Positions 25,809-34,328 of a stretch of 64,000 bases of DNA are shown here, in pieces (position 1 is the first letter of the stretch; each line of letters begins with the position of its first letter). The stretch comes from Flaviflagellibacter deserti. GTDB taxonomy: Bacteria > Pseudomonadota > Alphaproteobacteria > Rhizobiales > Methylopilaceae. A program made the translations under genes and the position numbers. The stretch is from contig NZ_JBHSJF010000006.1 in the NCBI RefSeq assembly GCF_042652085.1, forward strand, positions 682,001 through 746,000, given 5' to 3'. Under the pieces are notes generated by a model, which was given only the letters and a program-made list of their open reading frames with translations, did no database searches and was not told the origin of the DNA.

Positions 25809-28535
25809 GTGCCCGAGAACGACAATCCGCCGGGTGGCGGTCCTTCATTCGACATCAAGCCGATCTCGATCTCCGACGAGATGAAGCGGTCCTATCTCGA
25901 TTACGCGATGAGCGTGATCGTGAGCCGCGCGTTGCCGGATGTCCGCGACGGACTGAAGCCGGTCCACCGCCGCATCCTGTTCTCGATGAACGAGAATGGC
26001 TACACGCCGGACAAAGCCTATCGTAAGTCGGCGCGCGTTGTCGGCGACGTGATCGGTAAGTATCACCCGCATGGCGACCAGTCGGTCTATGACGCGCTGG
26101 TACGCATGGCGCAGGAATTCTCGTTGCGCCTGATGCTCGTGGACGGCCAGGGCAATTTCGGCTCGGTCGACGGCGATCCGCCGGCGGCCATGCGCTACAC
26201 CGAGGTTCGGCTGGCACGGCCGGCATTGGCGCTGCTCTCGGACATCGACGAAGACACGGTCGATTTCCAGGACAACTACGACAATTCGGAGCACGAGCCG
26301 AAGGTCCTTCCGGCGCGCTTCCCGAACCTGCTCGCCAATGGCGCGGGCGGAATCGCCGTCGGCATGGCGACGAACATCCCGCCTCATAATCTCGGCGAGC
26401 TCATCGATGCCGTTCTGGCACTGATCGAGAACCCGGATCTCGATGTCGAGGCGTTGAACGAGATCGTGCCCGGCCCGGATTTCCCGACCGCCGGCCTGAT
26501 CCTCGGCCGCAGCGGCATCCGCTCGGCTTACGCGACCGGTCGCGGCTCGATCATTATGCGCGGCCGCGCGACGGTCGAGGAGCTGCGCAAGGACCGCGAA
26601 GCGATCATCATCACCGAGATCCCGTATCAGGTGAACAAGGCGCTGCTCGTCGAGAAAATCGCCGAACTCGTGAAGGAAAAGCGGATCGAGGGCATCTCGG
26701 AGCTTCGTGATGAGTCCGACCGTTCCGGCATGCGTATCGTCGTCGAGCTGAAGAGGGACGCCGTCGGCGACGTAGTCCTGAACCAGCTCTACCGCTACAC
26801 GCCGCTGCAATCGAGCTTCGGCGCGAACATGGTGGCGCTGAACGGCGGCCGTCCGGAGACGATGAATCTCAAGGACATGCTGACGGCGTTCATCGCCTTC
26901 CGCGAAGAGGTTGTCACCCGCCGCACGCGATTCCGCCTCGGCAAGGCGCGCGACCGCGCGCATGTCTTGGTGGGCCTCGCGATCGCGGTCGCGAACATCG
27001 ACGAGGTCATCCGCCTGATCCGTACCGCGCCGGACCCGGCGACGGCGCGCGAACAGCTGATGGCGCGCGATTGGCCGGCTGGCGATGTCGCGCCGCTCGT
27101 GGCGCTGATCGACGATCCGCGCCACCGGGTTTCGGAGCAGCAGACCTACCGGCTCTCCGCCGAGCAGGCCCGCGCGATCCTCGACCTTCGCCTGCAGCGC
27201 CTCACCGCTCTCGGCCGTGACGAGATCGCCGATGAGTTGAACAAGCTCGGCGAGGAGATCGCCGACTATCTCGACATCCTCCGTTCACGCGCCCGCGTGC
27301 TGGCGATCATCCAGAACGAACTGGCCGAGGTTCGTGCCGCCCACGCAACGCCGCGCCGGACCGAGATCCTCGAATCCGACGGCGACATGGAGGACGAGGA
27401 CCTCATCCAGCGCGAAGACATGGTCGTCACCGTCAGCCATGCCGGCTATGTAAAGCGCGTGCCGCTCACGACCTATCGAGCACAGCGCCGCGGCGGCAAG
27501 GGCCGCTCGGGCATGACGACGAAGGACGAGGATTTCGTCACGAACCTGTTCGTCGCCTCGACCCATGCCGAGGTGCTGTTCTTCTCGTCGGCCGGTCAGG
27601 TCTACAAGATGAAGGTGTGGCGCCTGCCGCTGGCGGCCCCACAGGCGCGAGGCAAGGCATTCGTCAATCTGCTTCCGCTCGACGCCGATGAGCGCATCAC
27701 CTCAATCATCGCGCTTCCCGAGGACATGGCATCCTGGGAGAGGAACGAGATCATGTTCGCGACGACAGGCGGCACCGTCCGTCGCAACGCGCTCGCCGAC
27801 TTCCTCACCGTCAACCGCAACGGCAAGATCGCGATGAAGCTCGAAGAAGGCGAGCACATCGCCGACGTCGCGCTTTGCGGTCCGCAGGACGACGTGCTGC
27901 TGACGACGGCCGGCGGCAATTGCATCCGCTTCCCGGTCGACGATGTCCGCGTCTTCAAGGGTCGTGACTCGGTCGGCGTTCGCGGCATCCGGCTCGACAA
28001 GGACGACACCATCATCTCGATGGCGATCATCCACCACATCGAAGCGACGGCCGAGGAGCGCTCGACCTATCTCAAGACGGCCAGCGCGCTGCGGCGCGGC
28101 ACTAATGGAGATCCGGAAGAGGTGGCGGTCGACGCGGACGAGGTCGTCGGCACGGTCGAACTCAGCCAGGAACTCTATGCCCGCATGAGCGCGGCCGAGC
28201 AGTTCATCCTGACGGTGTCCGAGAAGGGCTTCGGCAAGCGTTCGTCGTCCTTCGAGTACCGGATCACCGGCCGGGGCGGCAAAGGCATCGTCGCGATGGA
28301 CGTGAATGCCCGAAACGGCAAGCTCGTCGCCTCGTTCCCCGTCGAGCATTCGGACCAGATCATGCTGATCACCGATGGTGGTCAGACGATCCGCGTGCCT
28401 GTCGACGGGATCCGCATCACTGCGCGCGGCACCAAGGGCGTCACCGTCTTCAATACGGCTGATGACGAGAAGGTCGTGTCAGTCGAGCGGATCAGCGAAG
28501 AAGAGGACGAGGAAGAGGGCGCCGAAAACGAATAA
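25809..28535 (+). CDS. gyrA: DNA gyrase subunit A
   Basis: Breakage-reunion subunit that introduces negative supercoils with GyrB. 908 residues; the start is GTG 25809. The catalytic Tyr is in AAMRYTEVR. The winged-helix/tower region has GKYHPHGD, and six C-terminal blades carry the GyrA-box-like QRRGGKGRSGM near residue 560. The tail is very acidic (EEEDEEEGAENE). In the quinolone-determining region the position equal to E. coli Ser83 is Gln (HPHGDQSVYD), while Asp87 is kept; this could lower quinolone sensitivity. Confidence 0.98.
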   Translation: MPENDNPPGGGPSFDIKPISISDEMKRSYLDYAMSVIVSRALPDVRDGLKPVHRRILFSMNENGYTPDKAYRKSARVVGDVIGKYHPHGDQSVYDALVRMAQEFSLRLMLVDGQGNFGSVDGDPPAAMRYTEVRLARPALALLSDIDEDTVDFQDNYDNSEHEPKVLPARFPNLLANGAGGIAVGMATNIPPHNLGELIDAVLALIENPDLDVEALNEIVPGPDFPTAGLILGRSGIRSAYATGRGSIIMRGRATVEELRKDREAIIITEIPYQVNKALLVEKIAELVKEKRIEGISELRDESDRSGMRIVVELKRDAVGDVVLNQLYRYTPLQSSFGANMVALNGGRPETMNLKDMLTAFIAFREEVVTRRTRFRLGKARDRAHVLVGLAIAVANIDEVIRLIRTAPDPATAREQLMARDWPAGDVAPLVALIDDPRHRVSEQQTYRLSAEQARAILDLRLQRLTALGRDEIADELNKLGEEIADYLDILRSRARVLAIIQNELAEVRAAHATPRRTEILESDGDMEDEDLIQREDMVVTVSHAGYVKRVPLTTYRAQRRGGKGRSGMTTKDEDFVTNLFVASTHAEVLFFSSAGQVYKMKVWRLPLAAPQARGKAFVNLLPLDADERITSIIALPEDMASWERNEIMFATTGGTVRRNALADFLTVNRNGKIAMKLEEGEHIADVALCGPQDDVLLTTAGGNCIRFPVDDVRVFKGRDSVGVRGIRLDKDDTIISMAIIHHIEATAEERSTYLKTASALRRGTNGDPEEVAVDADEVVGTVELSQELYARMSAAEQFILTVSEKGFGKRSSSFEYRITGRGGKGIVAMDVNARNGKLVASFPVEHSDQIMLITDGGQTIRVPVDGIRITARGTKGVTVFNTADDEKVVSVERISEEEDEEEGAENE

Positions 28536-28559
28536 GGCGCCCCAGTGGGGCGCCTTATT
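28531..28559. terminator. Bidirectional terminator after gyrA
   Basis: AATAAGGCGCCCC-AGT-GGGGCGCCTTATT is a perfect 13-bp stem with a 3-base loop. It includes the gyrA stop codon (TAA 28533-28535). The AT-rich ends act as T-tracts on both strands, so it can also terminate the convergent gene at 28581-28922. Confidence 0.9.
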
Positions 28560-28580
28560 GGGTTCGAGCGGGGAGGGGGT

Positions 28581-28922
28581 CTAGTCCCGGACAGGAACCC
28601 TCACGAGCGTGGTTTCATCATGACCGCTGGGGACAGAGACGGTCATGAACCGGTCGCTCGCGTTTTCTGCCATGGCGCGTGCATGTGCTTCCATGATCCG
28701 GTCCATCGCGCCGTCCGCGCTCGCCACACCACTGAGACGGACGCCGACGGAAAGCCGGTCACCCTTGGCGGCGAGATTGGAATTGGTGGTGGCGGACGAA
28801 GTTACCGGGGTCATCTCGGCTGCGGTCGTGGCGCGCGCCATGCGAGCCTGGTCCGTATAGGCCCAAGCCACCAGCGTAACTGCCGAAACAACCGCTAAAG
28901 TCGTCGCGAAACCGCGCAGCAT
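28581..28922 (-). CDS. Hypothetical secreted or membrane-anchored protein
   Basis: 113 residues. Residues 1-21 (MLRGFATTLAVVSAVTLVAWA) form a signal peptide or membrane anchor without a clear cleavage site. The rest is Ala/Thr/Val-rich: a linker of about 30 residues, then a compact part ending SVPSGHDETTLVRVPVRD. No family recognised. It converges on gyrA and shares its terminator. Confidence 0.6.
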   Translation of the reverse strand: MLRGFATTLAVVSAVTLVAWAYTDQARMARATTAAEMTPVTSSATTNSNLAAKGDRLSVGVRLSGVASADGAMDRIMEAHARAMAENASDRFMTVSVPSGHDETTLVRVPVRD

Positions 28923-29071
28923 TTGGTTCGCTCCATGTCAACTGTTTGGACTATACAACCCGTCGATGTCCAAATTGTTTCCCAGAGTGTTTCAAATGCG
29001 AGCATTCTGGTAACACGATGATGTGATCCGAAGCTTGCCCGAACCTGTAACTTCAGGATAAGCCCCGCCCC

Positions 29072-29590
29072 ATGACTCCCGCCGCCTTCTATGCCGGATC
29101 CTTCGATCCGATCACGAACGGTCATCTTGATGTTGTCCGGCAGGCATGCCGGCTATTCGACGAATTGACGATCGGGATCGGGGTCAATCCAGGCAAGCAA
29201 CCGATGTTCTCGGAGCAGGAGCGGCTATCGCTGATCAAGACTGTCTGCGGGCCGATAGCCAGCGAGGAGAACTGCACGCTGAAAGTCGCGACGTTTTCCG
29301 ACCTCGTGATTTTCGCCGCCCGCCGCGCCAAGTCCACGGTGCTCGTCCGTGGCCTCCGTGACGGCACCGATCTCGACTATGAGATGCAGATGGCCGGGAT
29401 GAATGAGCGGCTGGCGCCCGACCTGCAGACGGTCTTCCTGCCGGCTTCGCCGAATGTTCGCCCCATCACCGCCACGCTTGTCCGTCAGATCGCCGCAATG
29501 GGCGGAGATGTGACCGGCTTCGTCCCGGCCGCGGTCGCGGAAAAATTGGCAGCCCGCTTCGGAACGGGCGACAAGGGAGTCATCGTTTGA
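29072..29590 (+). CDS. coaD: Phosphopantetheine adenylyltransferase (CoaD)
   Basis: Fourth step of coenzyme A synthesis, making dephospho-CoA from phosphopantetheine and ATP. 172 residues, normal length. The nucleotidyltransferase motif YAGSFDPITNGHLDV lies at 7-21 (T/HxGH), with LVRGLRDGTDLDYEMQMA in the middle and the ISSTxxR counterpart altered to NVRPITATLVRQIA. The stop overlaps the next gene by four bases, giving a coaD-ppi-ppi transcript. Confidence 0.96.
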   Translation: MTPAAFYAGSFDPITNGHLDVVRQACRLFDELTIGIGVNPGKQPMFSEQERLSLIKTVCGPIASEENCTLKVATFSDLVIFAARRAKSTVLVRGLRDGTDLDYEMQMAGMNERLAPDLQTVFLPASPNVRPITATLVRQIAAMGGDVTGFVPAAVAEKLAARFGTGDKGVIV

Positions 29591-30114
29591 TCAGAATTCT
29601 TGCTGCGCTCGCGCTTGCGCTGAGCGTCATCGCGCCTGCCGCCGCCCAGACAGCGGCTCCGGCAACGGCTTCTCCGACCCTGACGCTCGAGACCACGAAG
29701 GGCCCGGTCGTCATCCGTCTTCGCTCCGATCTCGCGCCCGAACATGCCAAGCGCCTTGCGCAGCTTGCGAAGGACGGCTTCTACAACAATGTGCCGTTCC
29801 ACCGGGTGATCGAAGGCTTCATGGCGCAGACCGGCGATCCGACCGGTACCGGTACCGGCAAATCGAGCTATCCGGACCTGAAAGCGGAGTTCACCAAGAC
29901 ACCGTTCGTTCGCGGCACGGTCGGTATGGCCCGATCGTCGAGCCCGAACAGCGCCAACAGCCAGTTCTTCATCTGCTTCGGCGACGCCTCGTTCCTCAAC
30001 GGCCAGTACACCGTCGTCGGCGAGGTCGTTTCGGGCATGGAGAACGTCGACAAGCTCAAGCGCGGAGAGCCGGTCCAGAATCCAGACCGGATCGTGAAGG
30101 CGACCGCGAAGTAA
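29587..30114 (+). CDS. ppiA: Cyclophilin-type peptidyl-prolyl isomerase, exported
   Basis: Catalyses proline cis-trans isomerisation, here probably in the periplasm. 175 residues. The start is TTG 29587, overlapping the coaD stop (TTGA). The first 20 residues (MIRILAALALALSVIAPAAAQ) are a signal peptide. The catalytic core is VPFHRVIEGFMAQTGDPTGTG with the active-site Arg, then SQFFICFGDASFLNGQYTVVGEVVSGM. The next gene is a paralogue without signal peptide. Confidence 0.93.
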   Translation: MIRILAALALALSVIAPAAAQTAAPATASPTLTLETTKGPVVIRLRSDLAPEHAKRLAQLAKDGFYNNVPFHRVIEGFMAQTGDPTGTGTGKSSYPDLKAEFTKTPFVRGTVGMARSSSPNSANSQFFICFGDASFLNGQYTVVGEVVSGMENVDKLKRGEPVQNPDRIVKATAK

Positions 30115-30135
30115 CAAGAGACAGGAGAGAGTACG

Positions 30136-30597
30136 ATGGCCGAAGCAGAAGACACGCTCGTCCTTGAGACGACAAAGGGACCCGTCGAGATCGCGCTGCG
30201 TCCCGACCTTGCCCCGAACCATGTCGCTCGTATCAAGGAACTGACCCGTCAGGGCTTCTACGACGGCATCGTCTTCCATCGCGTGATTGACGGCTTCATG
30301 GCGCAGACCGGCGATCCGACCGGCACCGGTATGGGCGGTTCGGGCCAGAAGCTGAAGGCGGAGTTCAACGCCGGCAAGCACAAGCGCGGCACGACCTCCA
30401 TGGCCCGCGCGCAGAGCCCGGACTCGGCCGACAGCCAGTTCTTCATCTGCTTCGAGGATGCGAGCTTCCTCGACGGTCAATACACGGTCTGGGGCGAAGT
30501 CGTCTCGGGCATGGAGAACGTCGACCAGATCAAGCGCGGAGAGCCCGTGAAGGACCCGGATAAGATCGTGTCCGCGAAGATCAAGGCCGATATCTAA
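30136..30597 (+). CDS. ppiB: Cyclophilin-type peptidyl-prolyl isomerase, cytoplasmic
   Basis: 153 residues, no signal peptide, preceded by AGGAGAG. The core VFHRVIDGFMAQTGDPTGTGMGG with catalytic Arg and SQFFICFEDASFLDGQYTVWGEVVSGM is close to that of the upstream gene. The Trp in YTVWGEV, which corresponds to the cyclosporin-site Trp region, is present here and replaced by Val in the exported copy. The pair looks like a tandem duplication split between two compartments. Confidence 0.95.
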   Translation: MAEAEDTLVLETTKGPVEIALRPDLAPNHVARIKELTRQGFYDGIVFHRVIDGFMAQTGDPTGTGMGGSGQKLKAEFNAGKHKRGTTSMARAQSPDSADSQFFICFEDASFLDGQYTVWGEVVSGMENVDQIKRGEPVKDPDKIVSAKIKADI

Positions 30598-30611
30598 GGG
30601 CCGATCTGCTT

Positions 30612-30634
30612 GACGGCCGGGCTGCCCGGCCGTC
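30612..30634 (+). terminator. GC hairpin between ppiB and queA
   Basis: GACGGCCGGG-CTG-CCCGGCCGTC is a perfect 10-bp stem with a 3-base loop, followed by ATCACCTCTTT. It ends 12 bases before the queA ATG. It could terminate the coaD-ppi transcript, in which case queA needs its own promoter inside it, or act as a leader hairpin for queA. Confidence 0.55.
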
Positions 30635-30646
30635 ATCACCTCTTTC

Positions 30647-31732
30647 ATGCACGTTTCGCTGTTCGACTTCGACCTGCCGGAAGAGAGAATCGCGCTCCGC
30701 CCGGCGGAGCCGCGTGAGAGCGCGCGCCTGCTCGTCGTCCGCCCCGACGAGAAACCCGAATTCGAAGACCGCATGGTCGGCGACCTGCCGAGCGTTCTGC
30801 AGCCCGGCGACGCTCTGATCGTCAACGATACGAGAGTGATTCCCGCCCAGTTGTTCGGGCAGCGCAAGGGTCGCGGCGAAACCGAGCCGAAGATCGAGGC
30901 TACGCTTCACAAGCGGCTGGACGCCCAGACCTGGCTCGCCTTCGCAAAGCCCGCCCGCAAGCTGGAACCAGGCGATCAGGTCCGGTTCGGTACGGGAGGC
31001 GAAACCTGCATGCTCGGCGAACTCACAGCCCGCGTGCTCGAAAAGCACGAAGGCGGTGAGGTCGCCTTGGCGTTCGATCTGTCGGGCGCCGCGCTGGACC
31101 AAGCGATCGCGCTGACCGGAGCGATGCCTCTCCCGCCTTACATCGCTGGCAAGCGCCCCGCCGATGATCGCGACCGCACCGACTATCAAACCCGTTTCGC
31201 AGTGCAGGAGGGCGCCGTCGCCGCGCCAACCGCCGGCCTGCATTTCACTGATGCCATGCTTGCCCGTCTGCGAGAGCGAGGAGTGGCGCTCCACACGCTG
31301 ACCCTTCATGTCGGGGCGGGTACGTTCCTGCCGATGAAGGCCGAAGACACGGCCGACCACCATATGCATTCGGAGTGGGGCACGATCTCCGCCGAGACCG
31401 CGGACGCGCTGAACGCGGTTCGGCGCAATGCCGGCCGCGTGATTGCCGTCGGCACCACGGCGCTTCGCCTGCTTGAAACCTCAGCCGCTGCGACGGGAGA
31501 AATCAGGGCCTGGACCGGCGATACCGACATCTTCATCACGCCGGGCCATCGTTTCCGTGCGGTCGATGCGTTGATGACCAACTTCCATCTGCCGAAATCG
31601 ACTTTGTTCATGTTGGTCTCGGCATTTTCCGGCCGCGAACGCATGTTGAAGGCCTATCGCCACGCAATCGAAACCGGCTACCGGTTCTACTCCTACGGCG
31701 ACACCAGCCTCCTGTTCCCCGAGACCCGATGA
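30647..31732 (+). CDS. queA: tRNA preQ1(34) S-adenosylmethionine ribosyltransferase-isomerase (QueA)
   Basis: Transfers and isomerises the ribosyl part of SAM onto preQ1 in tRNA, giving epoxyqueuosine. 361 residues. Family motifs: FDLPEERIALRPAEPRESARLLV at the N-terminus, LIVNDTRVIPAQLFG, APTAGLHFTDAML, LHVGAGTFLPM and TNFHLPKSTLFMLVSAF. The stop overlaps the tgt start by four bases, so the two queuosine enzymes are translationally coupled. Confidence 0.97.
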   Translation: MHVSLFDFDLPEERIALRPAEPRESARLLVVRPDEKPEFEDRMVGDLPSVLQPGDALIVNDTRVIPAQLFGQRKGRGETEPKIEATLHKRLDAQTWLAFAKPARKLEPGDQVRFGTGGETCMLGELTARVLEKHEGGEVALAFDLSGAALDQAIALTGAMPLPPYIAGKRPADDRDRTDYQTRFAVQEGAVAAPTAGLHFTDAMLARLRERGVALHTLTLHVGAGTFLPMKAEDTADHHMHSEWGTISAETADALNAVRRNAGRVIAVGTTALRLLETSAAATGEIRAWTGDTDIFITPGHRFRAVDALMTNFHLPKSTLFMLVSAFSGRERMLKAYRHAIETGYRFYSYGDTSLLFPETR

Positions 31733-32856
31733 CCGAACCGTTTTCTTTCACCGTCCACGCGACCGACGGTGCCGCGCGCACCGGCACGATCCGCACCGCC
31801 CATGGCGACGTCGCGACGCCTGCCTTCATGGCAGTCGGCACGGCGGCGACCGTTAAGGCGATGCAGATGCGCGATGTTCGGGAGACGGGCACCGACGTCG
31901 TTCTCGGCAACACCTATCACCTGATGCTGCGCCCTGGCGCGGAGCGGGTCGCGGAACTTGGGGGGCTCCACAAATTCTCGAACTGGCCGCACACGATACT
32001 GACGGATAGCGGCGGCTTCCAGGTGATGTCGCTGGCCAAGCTCCGGAAGGTCACCGAGCACGGCGTGACCTTCCAGTCGCATATCGATGGCTCGAAGCAT
32101 GTGCTGACGCCCGAGCGCAGCATGGAAATCCAGGCGCTGCTCGGCTCCGACATCCAGATGCAGTTCGACGAATGCGTCGACCTGCCGAACGGCCGCGACG
32201 AGATCGACCGTGCGATGCGGCTTTCGCTCCGATGGGCCGAACGGTCGAAGGCCGCGTTTCAGGGAGGTCCGGGCCAGGCGGTGTTTGCGATCGTGCAGGG
32301 CGGAGACATCGCCGATCTCCGCGTGGAATCGGCGCGCGCGCTCGTGAAGATGGATTTTCCGGGCTATGCAATCGGCGGCCTTGCGGTCGGCGAACCGCAG
32401 GAGGTCATGGCGCGGATGCTCGACGTGACGGTGCCAGAGCTGCCATCGAACAGGCCGCGCTACCTCATGGGCGTCGGCACGCCGGACGATCTTTTGCTCA
32501 GCATCGAGCGCGGCATCGACATGTTCGACTGCGTGATGCCGACGCGGGCAGGGAGGCACGGCCTCGCCTATACGCGTTTCGGCCGCATCAACCTGAAGAA
32601 CGCCCGGCATGCGAACGATCCGACACCGCTTGATCCGGAGAGCAACTGCCCGGCGGCGCGGGACTATTCGCGCGCTTACCTCCATCACCTCGTTCGTTCC
32701 GGCGAACTGCTGGCGATGACGCTGATTACCTGGGCGAACCTGGCCTATTACCAATCGCTGATGGCCGGCGCGCGGACGGCGATCCGCGAAGGGCGGTTCG
32801 CGGATTATGCGGCCGAGGCCCGTGCTGGTTGGGCGCGGGAGCGCGAAGCGGCATAA
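31729..32856 (+). CDS. tgt: tRNA-guanine transglycosylase (Tgt)
   Basis: Exchanges guanine-34 for preQ1 in GU(N) anticodon tRNAs. 375 residues. The active site has ILTDSGGFQVMSL with the general-base Asp, QFDECVDLP, and the second Asp in GIDMFDCVMPTRAGRHG. In the C-terminal zinc site, the usual C-x-C-x2-C motif reads ESNCPAARDYSRAYLHHL. Only one of the three Cys remains, although the His-containing helix is kept, so zinc binding is doubtful. I recall similar sequences in other Rhizobiales enzymes. Confidence 0.96.
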   Translation: MTEPFSFTVHATDGAARTGTIRTAHGDVATPAFMAVGTAATVKAMQMRDVRETGTDVVLGNTYHLMLRPGAERVAELGGLHKFSNWPHTILTDSGGFQVMSLAKLRKVTEHGVTFQSHIDGSKHVLTPERSMEIQALLGSDIQMQFDECVDLPNGRDEIDRAMRLSLRWAERSKAAFQGGPGQAVFAIVQGGDIADLRVESARALVKMDFPGYAIGGLAVGEPQEVMARMLDVTVPELPSNRPRYLMGVGTPDDLLLSIERGIDMFDCVMPTRAGRHGLAYTRFGRINLKNARHANDPTPLDPESNCPAARDYSRAYLHHLVRSGELLAMTLITWANLAYYQSLMAGARTAIREGRFADYAAEARAGWAREREAA

Positions 32857-32912
32857 CTGCTTACGCTTCTTGACCCCACGGGCTGAGCCCCATAGGTTCC
32901 GCCGCGTCGCGG

Positions 32913-32987
32913 GGGCCGGTAGCTCAGCGGTAGAGCACGTGACTTTTAATCATGTGGTCGAGGGTTCGATCCCCTCCCGGCTCACCA
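32913..32987 (+). tRNA. tRNA-Lys (anticodon TTT)
   Basis: 75 bases fold into a cloverleaf: acceptor GGGCCGG/CCGGCTC with one G-U pair, D arm GCTC-AGCGGTA-GAGC, anticodon stem CGTGA/TCATG with loop CTTTTAA (anticodon TTT), T arm GAGGG-TTCGATC-CCCTC, discriminator A and encoded CCA. Confidence 0.97.
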
Positions 32988-33150
32988 AGACATCTTCCTC
33001 AAAATCTCGATCTTCTGTCGTCGGCTTTGCGGTGTTCACGCAACACATCGTTAACCAATCGCTCCTAGCGTCGATCTCGTGCGGATACAGCTTTGACGGG
33101 AATCGTGTCCGCGTCGACACTCAGCGGGCTTCGAAGAGGAGATTCTTCCG

Positions 33151-33324
33151 ATGCTAAACCGTGATGCGAAAATCCAGGAGCGGGCTTACGCGCTTTGGGA
33201 GAGCATGGGCTTTCCGCATGGCGCCGACTGGGACCACTGGCTCGAGGCCGAGCGGCAGATCGATCTGGAATTGCTGACGAGCTTCAAGCCGAAGAAGACC
33301 AGGGCCAAGAAGAAAGCAGCGTGA
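33151..33324 (+). CDS. DUF2934 small protein
   Basis: 57 residues, preceded by GAAGAGGAGATT. The sequence IQERAYALWESMGFPHGADWDHWLEAERQI matches the DUF2934 pattern (R-x-x-A-Y-x-L-W-E-x-x-G-x-P-x-G-x-D-x-x-x-W-x-x-A-E). It then has a lysine-rich tail (KPKKTRAKKKAA) that suggests nucleic-acid contact. DUF2934 proteins are abundant in Rhizobiales and of unknown function. Confidence 0.85.
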   Translation: MLNRDAKIQERAYALWESMGFPHGADWDHWLEAERQIDLELLTSFKPKKTRAKKKAA

Positions 33325-33331
33325 AATGCGA

Positions 33332-33352
33332 CCTCGGCTTGAAAAGCCGAGG
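33332..33352 (+). terminator. Terminator hairpin after the DUF2934 gene
   Basis: CCTCGGCTT-GAA-AAGCCGAGG is a perfect 9-bp stem with a 3-base loop, seven bases after the stop codon. No T-tract follows. Confidence 0.7.
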
Positions 33353-33402
33353 CGCTTCAAGCAAGCGTTCGTCCGGGCAAAGCGGACGGGCGGCTGACAC
33401 AG

Positions 33403-34272
33403 ATGGATGCGCTGATCATTGGCGGGGGCCCCGCAGGCGCATCCTGTGCGGTGTGGTTGGCCAAATTGGGTTTTGACGTCGCCGTTGTCGATGCGCGACC
33501 GAATGTCGGCGGCCTTCTCAACGACAGCCCCTTCGTCAACGGTTGGATCGCGACCCAGCCGGGCGTGACCGGCCCGGACCTTGCCGAGCAGATGGGACTG
33601 TCACTCGCTGCCATCGGCGTGCCCTTGATGCTCGGCTGCCGGGTGACCAACGTCGAAGCCGGCGGCAGGAGCTTCTCGACGACATTCGAGATGCATACCG
33701 GAAAGCTGAGGACTGAAACGTCACGATTGGTCGTGCTCGCGACCGGCGTACGGCCGCGTTCCGGCGGGCTGGGGTCCGCGCCGAAGCTGCTCTTTGGGCC
33801 GGGACGGCATGTCCATGATGCTGATTTTGCTGGCAAGACAGTCGCCATACTCGGCAGCGGCGACAATGCGTTCGAGAACTACGATTTCGTCCGGTCGCGT
33901 GGTGCCGACACGGTCCACATCTATGCGCGCTCGCCCGCGCGCGCCGGTCGCTTCTTTCGCGAGCGGGTGCCAGAGGCGGGTGTGCGGATCGGTCCATACG
34001 AGGTCGACGAGGACAAGGCGACCGTCGACGGTTCTCCCTACGACCTCATCCTCGTCATGTACGGTTGGGAGCCGACGCCGCTTCCGGGGCTTTCACCGGA
34101 GCTCGATGAGCAGGGCTATGTGAAAACCCATCCGGAAACGTGCGAGACCAGCATTTCAGGGGTCTATGCGATCGGCGAGATGACCCGGCGAGCACATCCG
34201 AGCGTCGTTACCGCCATGGCGGACGGGGTCGTCGCGGCAAAGGCCATCCAGCGCGTCCTGGAAGGTGGCTGA
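33403..34272 (+). CDS. NAD(P)/FAD-dependent oxidoreductase, thioredoxin-reductase fold without CxxC
   Basis: 289 residues. The FAD loop is IIGGGPAGASCAVWLAKLG at 5-23, followed by VVDARPNVGGLLND. A second nucleotide motif VAILGSGDNAFEN lies near residue 146, then ISGVYAIGEMTRRAHPSVVTAMADG at the end. The redox Cys pair of TrxB is absent, so it resembles ferredoxin/flavodoxin-NADP reductases of the TrxR-like type, which also lack it. Substrate unknown. It is preceded by a terminator and followed by a membrane-protein gene 56 bases downstream. Confidence 0.8.
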   Translation: MDALIIGGGPAGASCAVWLAKLGFDVAVVDARPNVGGLLNDSPFVNGWIATQPGVTGPDLAEQMGLSLAAIGVPLMLGCRVTNVEAGGRSFSTTFEMHTGKLRTETSRLVVLATGVRPRSGGLGSAPKLLFGPGRHVHDADFAGKTVAILGSGDNAFENYDFVRSRGADTVHIYARSPARAGRFFRERVPEAGVRIGPYEVDEDKATVDGSPYDLILVMYGWEPTPLPGLSPELDEQGYVKTHPETCETSISGVYAIGEMTRRAHPSVVTAMADGVVAAKAIQRVLEGG

Positions 34273-34328
34273 GGCAACGAAAGTGTACGTTGGGCGTTTC
34301 CAGATGGCTTCAATGCTGGAACACCAGG

